Below, one piece after another: positions 46,134 through 58,092 of a DNA stretch of 64,000 nucleotides (positions are counted from its first letter, which is position 1; each line of letters opens with the position of its first letter). Both the position numbers and the translations under genes were made by a program. Below the pieces are notes generated by a model that saw nothing but the letters and a program-made list of their open reading frames with translations, was not told where the DNA came from and made no database searches. The DNA is from Nephrocerus scutellatus (taxonomy: Eukaryota; Arthropoda; Insecta; Diptera; Pipunculidae), in assembly GCA_947095585.1 (NCBI GenBank), contig OX352764.1, positions 71,009,536 to 71,073,535 on the forward strand, read 5' to 3'.

Positions 46134-47616
46134 CGGACTACTGAGTATCGAAGAAGTAAAAGAACAGAGTGGTTTTACAGAAATACAAATAAACGAAGCA
46201 GACATAGTAACTAAGACAGATATAATAATTCATTTGATTAAACCAATGGAAATAGTAGACGTATTAAATGATATTTCAACAAATATAGAAAACCTTGATG
46301 TGCTACACAAGGATTTACTTAAAACAGAACTTAAACATCTGAGGAATAAAGTAAATACTATTATACCTAGAGATAACAGAAAGAAAAGAGGATTAGTCAA
46401 TTTTGTAGGAAGTACATCAAAATGGCTTTTTGGAACAATGGACAATGAGGATAGAGTAGACATTGAAAATCATCTCAGAAATATAGATATAAACAATCAC
46501 AATGCTATTACTAATGTAAATCAACAAATTTCAATAAATGATAACTTTAGCAAATCATTTAAGCAACTAAAAGATATAATACAGAAAGACAGAACAATAA
46601 TCTTAGGACAGTTAAAAAACGTAACCAGTAAAACCATAAACCAGAACTTATTTTATGACCAAGTTTTTAAAGTACAATTAATAAAAGAAAAAATTGAACA
46701 CATACAAGACAATTTAGCGTCCGCCAGGTATGGAATGTTACATCCAAACATACTTACAGATGAAGAGATAAAAATATATAATATAGATATAAATAAAATA
46801 AAGTATATAAAATTAGGCATAACTAAATTTGAAGACAATGTGTTAATATTTGCTATTAAGATTCCTAAAGAAATTGAAAAAATACAGCTAAGAATGATTA
46901 TACCCATACCAAATAAATATCAGAAAGAAATAGATTATCCTAACGAAATTGTATTCAAATATAATAATTTAACATATCAATACCAAAATCTAAAATATTT
47001 AAACGAATTAGACTTAAGTAAACATTGTTCTTACCAACATAACTGTAAACTTGTACGAAATAATAATACAGAAATTCTTTCGCTAGATGACGAAACTATT
47101 GTAATAAAAAATGCAAATCAATTAAAAATAAATCAAAATTGTGATGAACGAAATTTAAATATAACAGGAAACGCATTAATTCATTTTAATAATTGTGAAA
47201 TAAAAATGCTAGATCATTATTTTTCAAATATCAAGCAAACGTTCCAAGAACGGTTTTACTATCCAATAAATCAAAATTTTAAAAATTTCAGCGATAAAAT
47301 AACATTAGATGATATCATATTAAAAAATGAAATTAATATACATAAAATAGAGGAGTTGCAGTACCACAAAAACGTGTCATATGGAATAAATTTGAGTTTA
47401 ATCATTATTATATTCATTTCAATAGTAATCATATTGTTTTGTAGAAAAAATCCAAAACCAATTAAAGTTAAAATAGATAACAAAATTCAGGAGAATTTTA
47501 AAATAAACGAGGGGGAAGTTATGTATACTTCAGCATCCCCAAACGAAGCATCCACAAAAGACCGATATGACACGTTTCTGTCGGACGAAAATAGTTATCT
47601 CCACGAAACGTGTTGA
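46096..47616 (+). CDS. env: Envelope-like glycoprotein, baculovirus-F-like
   Basis: A 506-codon frame. The N-terminus is a signal peptide (MITLILLLTTSTNG). A basic furin-type site RKKR (about residues 95-98) is followed by GLVNFVGSTSKWLFG, the conserved fusion-peptide region shared by errantivirus Env and baculovirus F proteins (family knowledge). There are several NxT/S sites, and a membrane anchor near residues 432-451 (LIIIIFISIVIILF) precedes a cytoplasmic tail. Expression in this group is from a spliced mRNA. The last 33 codons or so lie within the 3' LTR, so the tail sequence is fixed by U3. No inactivating change was seen; it would act at the cell surface or in cell-to-cell transfer. 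Confidence 0.9.
   Translation: MITLILLLTTSTNGLLSIEEVKEQSGFTEIQINEADIVTKTDIIIHLIKPMEIVDVLNDISTNIENLDVLHKDLLKTELKHLRNKVNTIIPRDNRKKRGLVNFVGSTSKWLFGTMDNEDRVDIENHLRNIDINNHNAITNVNQQISINDNFSKSFKQLKDIIQKDRTIILGQLKNVTSKTINQNLFYDQVFKVQLIKEKIEHIQDNLASARYGMLHPNILTDEEIKIYNIDINKIKYIKLGITKFEDNVLIFAIKIPKEIEKIQLRMIIPIPNKYQKEIDYPNEIVFKYNNLTYQYQNLKYLNELDLSKHCSYQHNCKLVRNNNTEILSLDDETIVIKNANQLKINQNCDERNLNITGNALIHFNNCEIKMLDHYFSNIKQTFQERFYYPINQNFKNFSDKITLDDIILKNEINIHKIEELQYHKNVSYGINLSLIIIIFISIVIILFCRKNPKPIKVKIDNKIQENFKINEGEVMYTSASPNEASTKDRYDTFLSDENSYLHETC
47509..47516 (+). other. Polypurine tract
   Basis: GAGGGGGA directly before the 3' LTR, the plus-strand primer. It lies inside the env frame. Confidence 0.8.
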
Positions 47617-47865
47617 ATAACCATGTGACCAAGATAAGGAATAGCTGGGTGGTCTTAGGCAGTTCTTTGTCTTGTGCAAAAGCAAAAGCACAAAGTGCTG
47701 ACTTATCATAATGACACGATATATATAAGTTACCATAGATTGTTTAAGGAGTGCTTTTTTCCGTTGACCGTCAAGTCAACCACATCTATTATTGCTCTAA
47801 GTTTTTGAGTTGAGTTTTTTGAATAAAGTTTTTTTTTAATACTAAGCTCGGACACTTCTTTATTT
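47517..47865 (+). repeat. 3' LTR
   Basis: Same length and, by eye, same sequence as the 5' LTR. Carries the end of env. Followed by the CGCT target duplication. Confidence 0.92.
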
Positions 47866-48177
47866 CGCTATCTGCAAAAACACGTATCGGCGGCGATACA
47901 CCAAACATTCTTATAATAAAAAAAAAACAACATATCAAAATTAAAATTTTCCATGAAAATTCTCTAATCGGAGATAAATATGTGTTCAAAGTAAGACCCG
48001 GGTTAATTTGAAAAAATTAATATAAGAGCACTTTTAGAAAAAGTGTTGTCCATCGGAGATACACACGTATATAAAGTTTGAAAAAAATCGGGTTAATTTT
48101 TTAAAAAATTTGTTGGAGCCCTACGACCCGCGCCCGGGGTGACCAAAATTTTACAAAAAGTGTTGTTCATCGGAGAT
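47866..48177 (+). repeat. Old tandem-repeat locus, part 2
   Basis: Two or more diverged units: CTAATCGGAGATAAATATGTG, then CCATCGGAGATACACACGTA, then TTCATCGGAGAT. Each is followed by a TTTGAAAAAAATCGGGTTAA-type stretch and an AAAAGTGTTGT block. Interrupted on the right by the LINE. Confidence 0.7.
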
Positions 48178-48359
48178 GATGATGATGATGATGTTAAGGG
48201 GGTGAATCAATGGCACTGCGACCCTTGTGGATCTATTGCGCCCACCTCGACTTGTGCTGTAGGGACGGTACCTGCCCAGCCCTAGAGCACTCCCTCCATA
48301 CCAATGGCCTTTAGGAACCTAATGATATGGAGAGGTTCTAATCTAGACTCCTCTGGCGG

Positions 48360-51258
48360 ATCGTTGCTCCGCAGTCGTTAAGAAGATGCCACGGGGTTTC
48401 CTCCGCTTCTCCACATAGCCTGCAGCTGTCATCCTCTTCTAATTTAATTTTCTTTAGGTGTCCCTTCAGCCTGCAGTGCCCTGTTAGGAACCCCGTAATG
48501 ATTTTAACATTAACTTAGTCCCATTATTGATCGGGACCTCTTTGGGTTATAGCCACCCAACATTTCTTTCGCTTGCCGTAGACCTGGGAGTTCTCCCCAT
48601 CTTAATGAAGCGGTTTCTTTACCTATATTGCGTAATTCTTCACGCATAATACGGTACCCAATTCCACAAAAGGGTTCCGGCCCTACAAGCGGAGTCTCTG
48701 CCCCTTTGTTTGCGAGCTTGTCCGCTTGGATTTGCCATCTACCACTATATGCAGCGGGAGTAGCCCAATGATTACCTCCATGCCCGCCGTTGGGCAGGTC
48801 CTCATAGCTCCTGTGATTAGGACACAAGCAAGCCTTTGTACCTTCTCCAAATCTCTCCTTGTGGTGCTTAGCTTGGTTCTACCTGCCCATGCCACTGCTC
48901 CGTAGGTGAACATCATAGTGTACATCCAGTGCATTATTTTGGGGCTTACACCCCATGATTTGCCTGCCACCCTTCTGCACACCATGAGTGCTCTATTAGA
49001 TTTTTTTTATTACTGCCTGCTGATGTTTATTCCATAGCAGTCTCTTGTCTAATATGAGACCTATGTACTTGACCTCTTCGCTGATTGGGATCACTTCGCC
49101 ATTGAGGGTTATTGGTCGCATTCGCCCCAATTTCCTTCTGCTGGTGAAGGGAACCAGTGTGGTTTTGCTTGGGTTCACCCTAAGTCCCACCTCATGGCAC
49201 CATCTGTTTGTGATATTTAGTCCAATTTGAACTATGTCACATAGAACTTCCTCGAACTTTCCTCTGGTCACAATGACTATACCGTCCGCGTAACCCTGAG
49301 ATACAGTTCCTGCTTCAGCTAGTCGCTGAAGTAGTTCGTCTACAAGGATGCTCCACAGTAAAGGGGAAAGTACTCCTCCTTGTGGACACCCTCTTGTTGT
49401 GTTAACCATAATGGTTTTGTCACCGACTATGGTTTCTGCTGTTCTGGTGATTAGCATCTCGCACATCCATTTACTGATTGTGCCGTCTACTGTTTTCTTC
49501 TCCAGAGCATTTCTTATCGCATCATGTGATGCGTTGTCAAACGCCCCTTCGATATCTAGAAAGGCGCATAGAGCGATTTCCTTACTGGCGAGTGAGCCCT
49601 CTATGTTTTCCGTCAGTTCCCACAGTGCGGTCTCCGTAGATCTGCCCGCTCTGTATGCGTGTTGGCTGGAATGCAGTGGTTCTTTTACCAGTGTAGTCGA
49701 CCTTACATAGTTGTCGATAACCTTTTCGATAGTCTTTAGGACAAACGAAGTGAGGCTGATTGGTCTGTAGGACTTTGGGTGTGTGGGATCCTTCTTCCCT
49801 ACCTTAGGTATAAATACCACCCGAGCCCTTCTCCAGCTTTTCGGTATATACCCGAGTGCTAGACTACTTCTGAATATTCTTAGAAGGTATGGGAGGAGAT
49901 TGTCTAGCCCCATTTGCATGACTGCTGGGATTATCCCATCCACACCTGCTGATTTGAAGGGCTGGAAGCTTTTAACTGCCCACCGGATTCTTTGCTCAGT
50001 GCATATCTCCGAGGCTTTTTTCCAGTCTTCTCTACTAAATCTACGATAATATAAGCCCCTATCAGATTCGGTACTGTTCACCGTACTCCCCGGGAAGTGA
50101 CTTCTCAGGAGGAGGAGAGCTCTCTGCTCTTCGTTTTCTGTGAACTCACCTTCATGGTGAAACAAATAGTGTCTTTAGCCATAGCTTTGTAAAGTCTGGC
50201 AGACTCCTTAGTGTTTTTTACCTCCTCACAGAAGTTACGAAAACTTCTGCGCTTTGCTCTTCTCACTTCCATATTATATGCCGTGAGAGACTCTCTGTAT
50301 TCCTGCCAATTGCCCCTTCTCTTGGCGGTCTTGAAAAGTTTTCTTACCTGCCTTCGATGGGCTGATAGTTCTTCGTTCCACCAAGGAACTTCATTACCCC
50401 CTTTGGGTGAACTAATCGGGCAGCTCGACTCATATGCGTCAGATATTGCCCTATTCATTTCTACTGCTGCGCATTCTAGCTCGTGCGGACACCTGGCCAC
50501 TCTTTGAACTGAAGCGTGTAGTAGATTGCTCTGTAAATAGATTCTAAGTTTTTCCCAATTTGTCATTCTGGGGTTTCTAATAACCCTTTCCCCTACGACC
50601 AACCCTCCCAATTCAAACAAGATTAACCTGTGGTCTGACAGAGTTGGTTCGGAGGAGACCCTCCACTTATTGAGTAAACGACTCACTGTCGGAGTTCCGA
50701 AGTTGATGTCGAGTACCTCTTCCCTAAGCCTAGTCACGAATTTTGGAATACTACCTACATTGTAAATATCTAGGTTTTCCTTCACCAAAAACTCTTATTT
50801 GTGTCGGTGCTCCCCCATTCTTCGTTATGTGCATTTGCATTGCACCCGATCAGTAGGGGTTTGCTAAGCCTTCGGCAATATTCTACCAGTTCTTGAATTT
50901 CTGGGGGCGGTATTTCCTCCCTGTCCCCGGGAAAGTAGTCCAAAGCGAAGACTATCTCCCGGTGCGTGCCGTCTACGTTAAACTGGCACTGGATTGCTAC
51001 CACGTCCCGGGTTATAAATTCTGAAAGAGATAGATAATTAATACTATTTCTAACGACGATGCAGGCTCGTGGGGCAACCTGCCCCACTTCATATATAACC
51101 TTTGCATCTTTGCAAGACAGACCACATATCTGTCCCCTGTAGAACAAGGGTTCCTGGACCAGCACTAGCCCCAGATGTTGTTTGGTGAACATCCTGGTCA
51201 CCACGGCTGCCCCTTTGGCTTTATGGGTGTTCACCTGAGCAATGCGTGTACTGGTCAT
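48360..51258 (-). pseudogene. LINE ORF2 (endonuclease-RT) pseudogene
   Basis: In protein order: apurinic-type endonuclease N-terminal part 51258-50782 (MTSTRIAQVNTHKAKGAA, LLIGCNANAHNEEW); endonuclease C-terminal part and linker 50788-50105; RT 50165-48996 (PFKSAGVDGIIP, SYRPISLTSFVLKTIEK, FLDIEGAFDNASHD, GCPQGGVLSPLLWS); post-RT 48985-48683; RNase H tail 48827-48510 (ADKLANKGAETP); and a C-terminal zinc finger at about 48440-48390 (CRLCGEAEETPWHLLNDC). The catalytic box is YADGI instead of YADDI, which removes an essential aspartate. Frameshifts separate the blocks and most of RNase H is deleted. Dead. Confidence 0.88.
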
Positions 51259-51261
51259 AAT

Positions 51262-51660
51262 TTAGTTATCTGAAGAGGGCAGCTGCTCCTCTCCAGCCTC
51301 TGGTTCGAGGTGCTGAATCTCCTCTAGCAGCTCTTCCTCCTCTAGCTGTCGGATCGCCTCCAGCTCGTCTAGTACAATGTCCGGTTGGGGTCACGCCCCC
51401 TCGACCGATATCAGGTATCCTACGCGGGTCAAGGTGAGGCTTCTGCTCCGCTCGAACCGCCACTCTGCTGGTGCTGGGTTTCGGTTCGGGTTCACGGGTC
51501 GAATGCCCCAGTATCCCCCTTGCCGTAACCGCACCTCTGCCCCTAGCTGGTCTGGAGGTCATGCCCCCCCCGGCCAAGCCTGGGTCTCTCGCAGGGTTCG
51601 TCGCGAAGCATCCGCTCAGCTTGATCCGCTGCTACCGATGCGGGCATGCCCTGCGTCAAT
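51262..51660 (-). pseudogene. LINE ORF1 remnant
   Basis: Ends with an acidic, leucine-rich tail (EELLEEIQHLEPEAGEEQ) and stop at 51262-51264, four bases before the ORF2 start. The same tail precedes ORF2 in the plus-strand copy. The three CCHC knuckles of that copy are absent here, and the GC-rich remainder (MAGGGMTSRPARGRG) is out of frame with the tail. ORF1 was therefore largely deleted. Confidence 0.65.
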
Positions 51661-51994
51661 TTATTAAAGTTAATTTTTATTTTTTTTTATCCATAAAGAT
51701 CCCACGAGTATTGAGGAAAATATTACCTCCAGCTCAGAGCCTCTTGTACTGGAGGGCCCGATACATATGGAGGGCGGCAGGTATCCACGGGCTCACGTTT
51801 GCGATAGCCGGTTACCCCTGGCTACCAACCAGTCCACTGGGCACGGGTCGCAGCACACCACTGGATTAGGGGGCGGTAGTTCTTCGTTCGTTACTCATCA
51901 AACCTGCTAGCGAGGGAGATCCCCAGCTTGTAGGATGAATCTTTGCAACTTAAGCTCTCACGTCAACGTCAAGGACCCTACCATAGTGAGGGTC

Positions 51995-52240
51995 CATCGG
52001 AGATACACACGTATATAAAATGTGAAAAAAATCGGGTTAATTTTTTACAAAAATTGTTGGGGCCCCATGATCCTGGGGCCCGGGGTCTCCAAAATTTTTA
52101 AAAGAATTGTTATCCTCGGCCCTGAGGCCACACATTTTAATAGAAAGTGTTGTCTCCTGAAATAGACATGTGTGCAAAATTTCAATAAAATCGGGCTTTG
52201 GGAAGTGGGTTAAAAATTAATCGCCATTTTCCACTACAAT
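51995..52240 (+). repeat. Old tandem-repeat locus, part 3
   Basis: Continues 48177: CATCGGAGATACACACGTAT, AAAAAAATCGGGTTAATTTT, then a GGGGCCC-rich stretch and AAAGTGTTGTCTCC. Ordinary DNA follows up to the microsatellite. Confidence 0.7.
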
Positions 52241-52316
52241 TCGACCGAACGACAAATTGACTTGCCACGGGCAGGCAAAGTTAATATAGAGAATTTAAAA
52301 AAGGAGGAGTGCGTTA

Positions 52317-52722
<406 letters not shown>

Positions 52723-52726
52723 TGCT

Positions 52727-53473
52727 AAACCAAGGCTTAAACCAGACGCGTTTCTGATCAAAACGGGAGAGAACAAAACATACGCACAGGTACTTAGCGA
52801 GATCCGGAACACCGTAAACCCAGAAGAGTCCCAGACACAAATAAAAGCTGTACGACGAACAAGATCAGGTGACGTCCTCCTGGAATTAGAGCCAGGGAAT
52901 AACAACAAGGCCAAGTTCTGCGATGCTTTGAGAGACGCTCTTGGAGAAGATGCTACAGTAAGGAACCTGGAACAAAAAACTACCTTGGTACTTAAAGACC
53001 TCGATTGCCTTACTTCAGAAGCCGAAGTAAAGGAGGCAATACAAAGATCCTTGAAAAACTTTAACGTGGATCTTAAAGTCACACTTAGCAAGACTAACTC
53101 CATAGAACAGAAGTTGGCATTCGTGGAGATCGGAGCTCGTGAAGCCTTCGAACTCCTTGAAATAGCTCGATTAAAAATAGGATGGGTGTACTGCAGAATA
53201 CTGCGGAGAAATACAGTTCCGAGATGCTTCGCCTGCTTTGGCTTCGGGCATCACCAGGCCAACTGCAGAGGGCCCGATAGAAAGAAACAAGGCATCTGCA
53301 TCCAATGCGGTGAAAAAGGTCACCTGAAGAAGGACTGTCACTTAGAACCGAAATGTTTCCTTTGTGCGGAGCAGGGAGTCGATAATAAAAAACTTAAACA
53401 CGTACCCGGGTCAAGTTCATGCCAAGTTTTCCGGCAGGCCCTTGCCAAAACAAGAAATAGCTCACAAAAATAA
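52727..53473 (+). pseudogene. LINE ORF1, Gag-like with CCHC knuckles (5'-truncated)
   Basis: Open from 52727 (KPRLKPDAFLIKTGENKTYA) without its own start, since the N-terminus is replaced by microsatellite. The middle is an RRM-like region; the C-terminus holds three zinc knuckles: CFACFGFGHHQANC, CIQCGEKGHLKKDC and CFLCAEQG...H...C. It would bind element RNA. Stop at 53471-53473. The acidic tail seen at 53757-53909, just before ORF2, lies beyond this stop and the gap, so a frameshift or a collapsed gap separates the parts. Confidence 0.8.
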
Positions 53474-53500
53474 AGGTTCTCCAGGGGAACCTCCATAGAA

Positions 53501-53700
53501 NNNNNNNNNNNNNNNNNNNNNNNNNNNNNNNNNNNNNNNNNNNNNNNNNNNNNNNNNNNNNNNNNNNNNNNNNNNNNNNNNNNNNNNNNNNNNNNNNNNN
53601 NNNNNNNNNNNNNNNNNNNNNNNNNNNNNNNNNNNNNNNNNNNNNNNNNNNNNNNNNNNNNNNNNNNNNNNNNNNNNNNNNNNNNNNNNNNNNNNNNNNN
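53501..53700. other. Assembly gap (200 N)
   Basis: A round 200-base run of N, probably of arbitrary size, inside the LINE. Confidence 0.99.
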
Positions 53701-53913
53701 GCTCTCAGGAATTGAGGATGGGTACGGAGGAGAAGAGTGAGCAATCGAAGTGTCCACTATGGAGGACCTCGCTGCTCTTCCCCAACAGAACATCTCACTT
53801 GAGGAGTTGGAGGAGGTCCGACTTCTAGAGGAAGACGAGCTGCTGGAGGAATTCCAGCACCTCGAGTTAGAAACGGGAGAGGGGCAATCGCCCCCTCCAG
53901 GTCTATAGAAAAT

Positions 53914-56478
53914 TTGGCCAGCACAAAAATGGCCCAGGTGAACATCCACAAGGCCAAAGGGTCAGCCGCAGTGGCAATGAGAATGCTCACCCGTCAACAC
54001 CTAGGGCTTGTACTGGTCCAAGATCCCTGGAGCTACAGGGGACAGATCCGAGGTCTGTCTAGCAGAGATGCAAAGGTGATTTACGATTTGGGGCATGAGG
54101 CCCCTCAGACCTGCATCATCGTTAGAAATAGTATTAACCATCTTTCTCTTTGGGAATTCAAAACCCGGGACCTAGTAGCAGTTCAGTGCCAGTTTACTAC
54201 TGACGGAAATAACCGGGATATAGTGATTGAATCGGCCTATTTTGCCGGGGACAGAGAAGAAATTCCGCCCCCGGAGGTACAAAAACTGGTCGATCACTAC
54301 CGAAGGCACAGTAAACCTCTACTGATTGGATGTGACGCTAACACACACAACGAAGAGTGGTCGAGCACCGACACAAATAAGAGGGGTGAGTACCTCTTAG
54401 AGTTTCTGGTGAAAGAAAACCTAGACATATACAATGTAGGCAGGGTACCAACTTTTGTAACTAGGGTTAGGGAAGAAGTACTTGACATCACCATCGGAAC
54501 TCCGACAGTGAGTCGAGTACTTAATAGGTGGAGGGTCTCCTCCGAGCCATCTCTATCGGATAATAGGATTATTCTATTCGAATTGGGAGAGCTTGTAGAG
54601 GATCTTGGTAGAAGCTTGGTAAAAATCCTAGAAGGACAAATTGGGAAGTTTTCAAAACCAATTTGAGGTACAATTTAGAGCACATCTCAGTTCAAAGAGT
54701 GGCCAGATGACCACACGAGCTTGAATGTGTAGCTGATGAAGTAAATAGGGCAATCTCTGATGCATATGAGTCGAGTTGCCCGGTAAACTCTCCCAAAGTG
54801 AGCAATGAAGCTCCTTGATGGAGCGAAAAGCTGTCAGCCCTTCGAAGGCAAGTGAGGAAACTCTACAAATCCGCCAAGAGGAGGGGCATTTGGCAGCAAT
54901 ACGGAGAAGCTCTCACAGCGTACAACACAGAGGTGAGAAGAGCTAAACGCAGCAGTTTCCGAAACTTCTGCGAGGAAGTAGCCAATACTACAGCGTCTGC
55001 CAGACTGTTTAAAGCTATGGCAAAAGATGCTAAAAGTATAAAGGCATCACTGTTAGACCACAACGGAAAGTTCACAGAAAACGAGGAGCAAAGAGCCCTC
55101 CTTCTCTTGAGAACACACTTCTCTGAAGCACAGTGACTAGTAACAAACTCGGCATGGGCGTGACCTACCTAAGAGCTAGCAGGGAGGACTGGAAGAAAGC
55201 CTCGGACATTTGCACAGAGCAAAGAATTCGATGGGCAATCAAAAGCTTTCATCCCTATAAATTGACAGGTGTGGACGGGATAATCCCTGCAGTTATGCAG
55301 TTCGGATTAGACAACTTCCTTACACACCATGTGAGAATATTTAGAAGTAGTCTAGCACTTGGGTATATACCGACAAGCTAGAGAAGGGCAAGGGTGGTAT
55401 TTATAACGAAGGTGGGGAAAAAAGATCCCACCCATCCGAAGTCCTTCAGACCAATTAGCCTAACTTCGTTCGTCCTAAAGACCATCGAAAAGGTTATCGA
55501 CAACTATATTAGGTCGAGAATACTGGAAAAAGAGCCATTACATTCCACGCATACAGAGCGGGCAGATCTATGGAGATGGAGACGGAGAGAGGTCTCTTGC
55601 CAGTAAGGAAATCGCACTTTGCGCCTTCCTTGACATCGAAGGAGCATTCGACAACGCATCTCATTATGCGGTAAGAAGTGCTCTGGAAAGAAAGAAAGTA
55701 GACAGCACAATCACTAAATGGTTGTGCGAGATGCTGGGCACCAGAACAGCGGAGACTATAGTTGTTGACAAAACCATTATGGTCAACACTACAAGAGGAT
55801 GCCCACAAGGAAGAGTATTGTCTCCCCTTCTGTGGAGCATCCTTGTAGACGAACTACTCCAGCGACTAGCTGAAACAGGGACTTACGCCGAAGGCTACGC
55901 AGACGATATAGTCATCGTAGCTAGAGGGAAGTTCGAGGAAGTGCTCTGTGACATAATCCAAAACGGATTAACCATCACGAGTAGATGGTGCCAAGAGGTG
56001 GGACTCAGGGTAAACCCCAACAAGACCACAGTGGTTCCCTTCACCAACAGAAGGAAGTTGGAGCGTATACACCCGATTACCCTAAATGGAGAAGAGATCA
56101 CTATCAGCAATGGGGTTAAATACCTGGGACTGATATTTGATAGTAGACTGCTCTGGAAAAAACACCAACAAGCAGTGCTACAAAAATCAAAAAGAGCAAT
56201 CATGGTGTGCAGAAGGGTGGCAGGAAAATCGTGGGGAGTTGGCCCTACGGCAAGCGAAGGAAATGTTGGGGAATTATAACCCAAAGAGGTCCCGCCTAAT
56301 ATTGGGACTAAGCAGAAGTAATGTAAGAATCATTACGGGTTTCCTAGCAGGACATTGCAAACTGAAGGGGCACCTAAATAAGTTAAAGATAGAAGAGGAT
56401 GGAAGCTGCAGAATCTGTGGGCAGGCGGAGGAGAACCCATGGCATCTACTCAACGAGTGCGGAGCAATGATCCGTTAG
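53914..56478 (+). pseudogene. LINE ORF2 (endonuclease-RT) pseudogene
   Basis: Endonuclease 53914-54666 (MAQVNIHKAKGSAA, LLIGCDANTHNEEW), then a stop and broken linker; 54852-55136 linker; 55133-55381 RT start (LTGVDGIIPAVMQFG), ended by TAG in what should be SWRRARV; 55394-55606 (PISLTSFVLKTIEK); about 55600-55720 (FLDIEGAFDNASH); 55722-56279 RT palm with an intact YADDI box at about 55895. At about 56236 the frame jumps from KSWGV directly to LALRQAKEML, deleting the rest of the thumb and all of RNase H. The tail 56250-56478 keeps the zinc finger CRICGQAEENPWHLLNEC. Dead, although its catalytic box survives, unlike in the sister copy. Confidence 0.88.
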
Positions 56479-56690
56479 AGAAGAGACCACTTGGGAACCC
56501 ACGCAATCTCGGAGTCTGTGCGGCATTTACTGAACCCGTTCCATAATATTGGATTCTTAAGAAGCATTGGTATGGACGGGGTGCTATAGGGACGGGCATG
56601 CACTGGCTCTATAGCACTAGTCAGGGGGGAGCGCAATAGATCCATATGGGTCGAAGTGCTAAAACACCCCATTTTATCATCATCATCATC

Positions 56691-57828
56691 AAACTATTAA
56701 TGCAAAAGTTGTGCAAACTACTAGAATAGTCCTAAACATACCTGTTCAGCCGGGGAGGATGTTCAATATTACGATGAAATGGCAACTCGAACAACAGAAG
56801 AACAGACACACACACATACACACATTTCCGATCTGCCAGACAAGAAGAAAGAGAAACATGAAATACACAATACAGTCGTCAGTGAGTCAGTCGCAGTTCT
56901 AGTTTCAACCCGTCCATTTTTGTTTCATTGTGCTTGTGTTGCTCCATCGAAAATTATTTCACATCTTATTTTGGCAATAAATTTGATTGATTCATAAGTG
57001 GCAGTGTCGCTTTTATTTTATATGTAGATAGTTTTGGTTTATGTTCAATATTTTGATGTCAGTTACCGCGACGGTGCGAAACCCGCGTAACTTTGGACAA
57101 CGAGGAAGGTTGTTTTTGATGTATAAGTGAAGTGGTGGAAGACCCAGGTGCTCGCACCTGTTGCACTTAGCCATATTAGTCTCTGAAATTTATTTAGTTT
57201 TGAGCATGTCGTAAATTGCTCTGCGTGCGTTAGAAGTAAAACTTTTAAAATACAGGGATATGAATTTTGTAGGGTAAAATGATATTAAAAACATATGTAA
57301 TTATGCGTTAAATATATCTTTTTATTCGCTAGTATTTTCACTGAAATATAAAAATGGAATAATGGGTTTATGATAGCTAAAATATAGTATACATATATAG
57401 TATGGTTAGTACTTAGATGAAGGACCGCGGTGCATGTTACGGCTTCAATATGTATGTCGTGTCGTTTTAAACTCTAGTTTCACAAAATTAAACTGCCAGC
57501 AGAATTTTTTCTAGCATTAATTGAGGTACGTGGATTTTTAATCTGCTATCCACCAACATTTGTTTCGGACTAAAAAATAGGAAAAAAAGGAGTACATGGT
57601 AAAAAAATGTCTTTTTATGATTAAAAAAAATAAAGTAGGCAGAACACCATTCGCTCAGGTTTTTTCACATTTTAAATAGCATTGCAGAAGATTAAAAATG
57701 TAAGAAGAGAAAGTAACATAAAGATCACTCTAGATCCGTTATTCTTAACGCGTATGTTCTTCTACAGACACAAACGTAACGAAACAAAATTAAACAACAC
57801 AAAATAATATTTTACGCTTTGTAAATAT
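56691..57828. other. Unassigned DNA
   Basis: Beyond a short (AC)n-like stretch (about 56806-56822) nothing is recognised. 57060-57180 is less AT-rich (CGCGACGGTGCGAAACCCGC, GACCCAGGTGCTCGCACCTG) and may be an old transposon end. The right part is AT-rich. No coding region can be supported. Confidence 0.5.
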
Positions 57829-58092
57829 TGTTACGAAAATTAGTTAGCAGCGCATACGTGTATAATAGAATTCGAATTCTAAAATAAATTGCAATGTAAA
57901 TTCGGCATACTAAAAATAAGCACTTTTATGTAGGATACTTTTAGGCTGCAAGTAAAAATCATTATGAACTGTTCAAAAATGTAGTCAAACCGGTTTTTGC
58001 AAACCGTAGTTTAAACATGTAGTTTATTTTTAGAAGATGACTCATTGCATATAAGTATTGTTAGTTGTAAATAAGGGAATAAGGCTACAATT

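Larger units (their letters stand above)
41062..47865 (+). mobile_element. Errantivirus-like gypsy provirus, apparently intact
   Basis: Two 349-bp LTRs (41062-41410, 47517-47865) with no difference found by eye, flanked by a 4-bp CGCT duplication (41058-41061, 47866-47869). Internal parts in order: tRNA-Ser-type primer site, leader, gag, pol in the -1 frame, env overlapping pol, polypurine tract. All three reading frames are open. The layout (AGT-starting LTR, tRNA-Ser primer, no CCHC in gag, env with a cleavage site before a fusion-peptide-like region) is that of the 17.6/297/ZAM group of insect errantiviruses. Identical LTRs imply a very recent insertion. Confidence 0.95.
48178..51994 (-). 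mobile_element. R1/LOA-type LINE, near full length but decayed
   Basis: Minus-strand element with a (GAT/ATC)n tail at 48178-48192, flanked by CATCGGAGAT at 48168-48177 and 51995-52004. Joining the flanks restores the surrounding repeat, so this is a true target duplication. The 5' region is 51994 to about 51660. ORF1 is reduced to a remnant; ORF2 follows. The trinucleotide tail, endonuclease and RT motifs and RNase H remnant fit the R1/LOA group. Closely related to the plus-strand copy at 52723-56690. Confidence 0.85.
52723..56690 (+). mobile_element. R1/LOA-type LINE, 5'-truncated, decayed, with assembly gap
   Basis: Plus-strand relative of 48178-51994. Starts inside ORF1 at the edge of the microsatellite and ends in ATCATCATCATCATCA (about 56676-56690). 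ORF1 is present except for its N-terminus; ORF2 is broken by several frameshifts and stops. The two LINEs lie head to head around the microsatellite. 200 Ns (53501-53700) fall between the zinc knuckles and the acidic tail of ORF1. Confidence 0.88.

Noticed and set aside
51366..51660. Plus-strand frame containing RCYRCGHALRQF, which looks like a zinc knuckle
   Set aside because: Only half a knuckle, on the strand opposite to the LINE ORF1/5' region, with no continuation. Most likely chance.
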